Positions 4,693 to 5,130 of a stretch of DNA of 5,130 bases are shown in pieces. The notes beneath the pieces were generated by a model. It had not been told where the DNA came from and made no database searches. It saw only the letters and a list, made by a program, of their open reading frames with translations. The position numbers were made by a program, and so were the translations under genes. This stretch comes from Candidatus Bathyarchaeota archaeon. Its GTDB lineage: Archaea; Thermoproteota; Bathyarchaeia; Bathyarchaeales; Bathycorpusculaceae. The DNA lies in NCBI GenBank assembly GCA_030672945.1, contig DAOVFL010000071.1, positions 1 to 5,130 on the forward strand. Reading direction: 5' to 3'. The first letter of the stretch is position 1. Each line of letters starts with the position of its first letter.

Positions 4693-4698
4693 GAAAAA

Positions 4699-5121
4699 AT
4701 GAAAATGAAAAAATTGTGGAGAAGTAGAAAGGCGTTAAGCCCAGTGATTGCAGCGATCATATTGATTGCAGTGACGGTTGCGGTTTCAATAGCAGTCGCA
4801 GCATGGATGGGAGCACTAACATTCACCTTCATGGCAACAGAACAAATAAGCTTCACAGACGTTACATGGACAGATTTGACAAGTTGCACCTTGAAAGTGA
4901 AAAACACTGGAACATCGACTCTCACGTTAAATACATTAAAAATAAACAATAACCTAATCACCACTTGGACTTGCACTCCGGCAGATAAAATCTTGGCGGC
5001 TAATGCAAACGCGACGCTGGTAATTACCCACACCTTCGTTGCCGGAGACGTTTATGCTTTCACTGTAACCACGGCGAAAAACAATCCATTTGGCCCATAC
5101 ACCGCTACAGCGCCTGGTTAG
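4699..5121 (+). CDS. Archaeal type IV pilin-like protein with class III signal peptide
   Basis: A complete 140-residue protein. The short basic leader (residues 1-12, ending RSRKA) is followed by LSPVIAAIILIAVTVAVSIA (13-32), the hallmark of archaeal pilins (Pilin_N type). The prepilin peptidase PibD/ArlK is expected to cut between A12 and L13. The hydrophobic helix, about 13-45, holds the subunit in the membrane and then forms the filament core. Residues 50-140 are Thr/Asn-rich beta-strand sequence with LKVKNTGTSTLTLNTLKI (65-82), like the surface domain of many archaeal pilins. There are two cysteines (C63, C92) that could pair, and one N-glycosylation sequon (N104-A-T). The basic residue before the cut site and the small residue at -1 fit the peptidase rule. 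The pilus ATPase at the left edge is a likely partner. It could serve adhesion, surface sensing or another filament; an archaellin is less likely but not excluded. Confidence 0.93.
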   Translation: MKMKKLWRSRKALSPVIAAIILIAVTVAVSIAVAAWMGALTFTFMATEQISFTDVTWTDLTSCTLKVKNTGTSTLTLNTLKINNNLITTWTCTPADKILAANANATLVITHTFVAGDVYAFTVTTAKNNPFGPYTATAPG

Positions 5122-5130
5122 ACATAACCA

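Noticed and set aside
4683..5033. Minus-strand 116-codon hydrophobic frame
   Set aside because: It is the complement of the pilin. Its apparent hydrophobic segments arise from the Val/Thr/Asn-rich pilin codons.
1..5130. Search by eye for CRISPR arrays, tRNA genes and insertion-sequence ends
   Set aside because: No regularly spaced repeats of 24-37 bp, no TTC-loop (GGTTCGAATCC-like) pattern and no transposase or paired terminal inverted repeats were seen.

Overview
The window looks archaeal. It holds an archaeal-type type II/IV secretion (pilus) ATPase, a type IV pilin with a prepilin-peptidase (class III) signal, and three VapBC toxin-antitoxin pairs. A/T-rich TATA-like boxes lie about 25 bp before the likely transcript starts. 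Some genes have short or leaderless 5' ends and others have strong Shine-Dalgarno (SD) sites (GGAGG, GGTGA, AGGAG). The exact lineage cannot be read from the sequence. The gene content would fit an uncultivated TACK-type archaeon such as a Bathyarchaeia member, but that is inference.

Layout, left to right. Positions 1-897, minus strand: the first 299 codons of a FlaI/GspE-like pilus-assembly ATPase, cut by the window edge just after its Walker A motif. It starts at a TTG with a well-placed AGGAG. Positions 898-1196: a divergent intergenic region with promoters for both flanking genes. Positions 1197-1601, plus: a winged-helix DNA-binding protein. Positions 1602-1851: non-coding, with two hairpins and the vapBC1 control region. 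Positions 1852-2531, plus: vapBC1 (AbrB-type antitoxin, PIN toxin). Positions 2532-2614: a convergent junction with a hairpin. Positions 3216-2615, minus: vapBC2 (probable ribbon-helix-helix antitoxin, PIN toxin). Positions 3270-3568: no intact gene, possibly a frameshifted remnant on the minus strand. Positions 4215-3569, minus: vapBC3 (AbrB-type antitoxin, PIN toxin). Positions 4258-4640: about 380 bp with no convincing gene. Positions 4699-5121, plus: a complete type IV pilin-like protein with a strong GGAGG.

How the parts may work together. The ATPase and the pilin are the motor and the filament subunit expected of an archaeal type IV pilus or related filament, although they are 3.8 kb apart and transcribed outward in opposite directions. 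Between them sits a cluster of three toxin-antitoxin modules and one DNA-binding protein. In each module the antitoxin is first and overlaps the toxin by 4-13 nt, which suggests translational coupling. Upstream of each antitoxin is a different set of short repeats placed over or beside the TATA box, as expected for self-repression by the antitoxin or the complex. The repeat sets differ between modules, which would insulate the three circuits. Nothing here is clearly a new system. The least explained parts are the possible gene remnant at 3312-3520, the near-empty 4258-4640 stretch and the bulged hairpin at 1724-1748.
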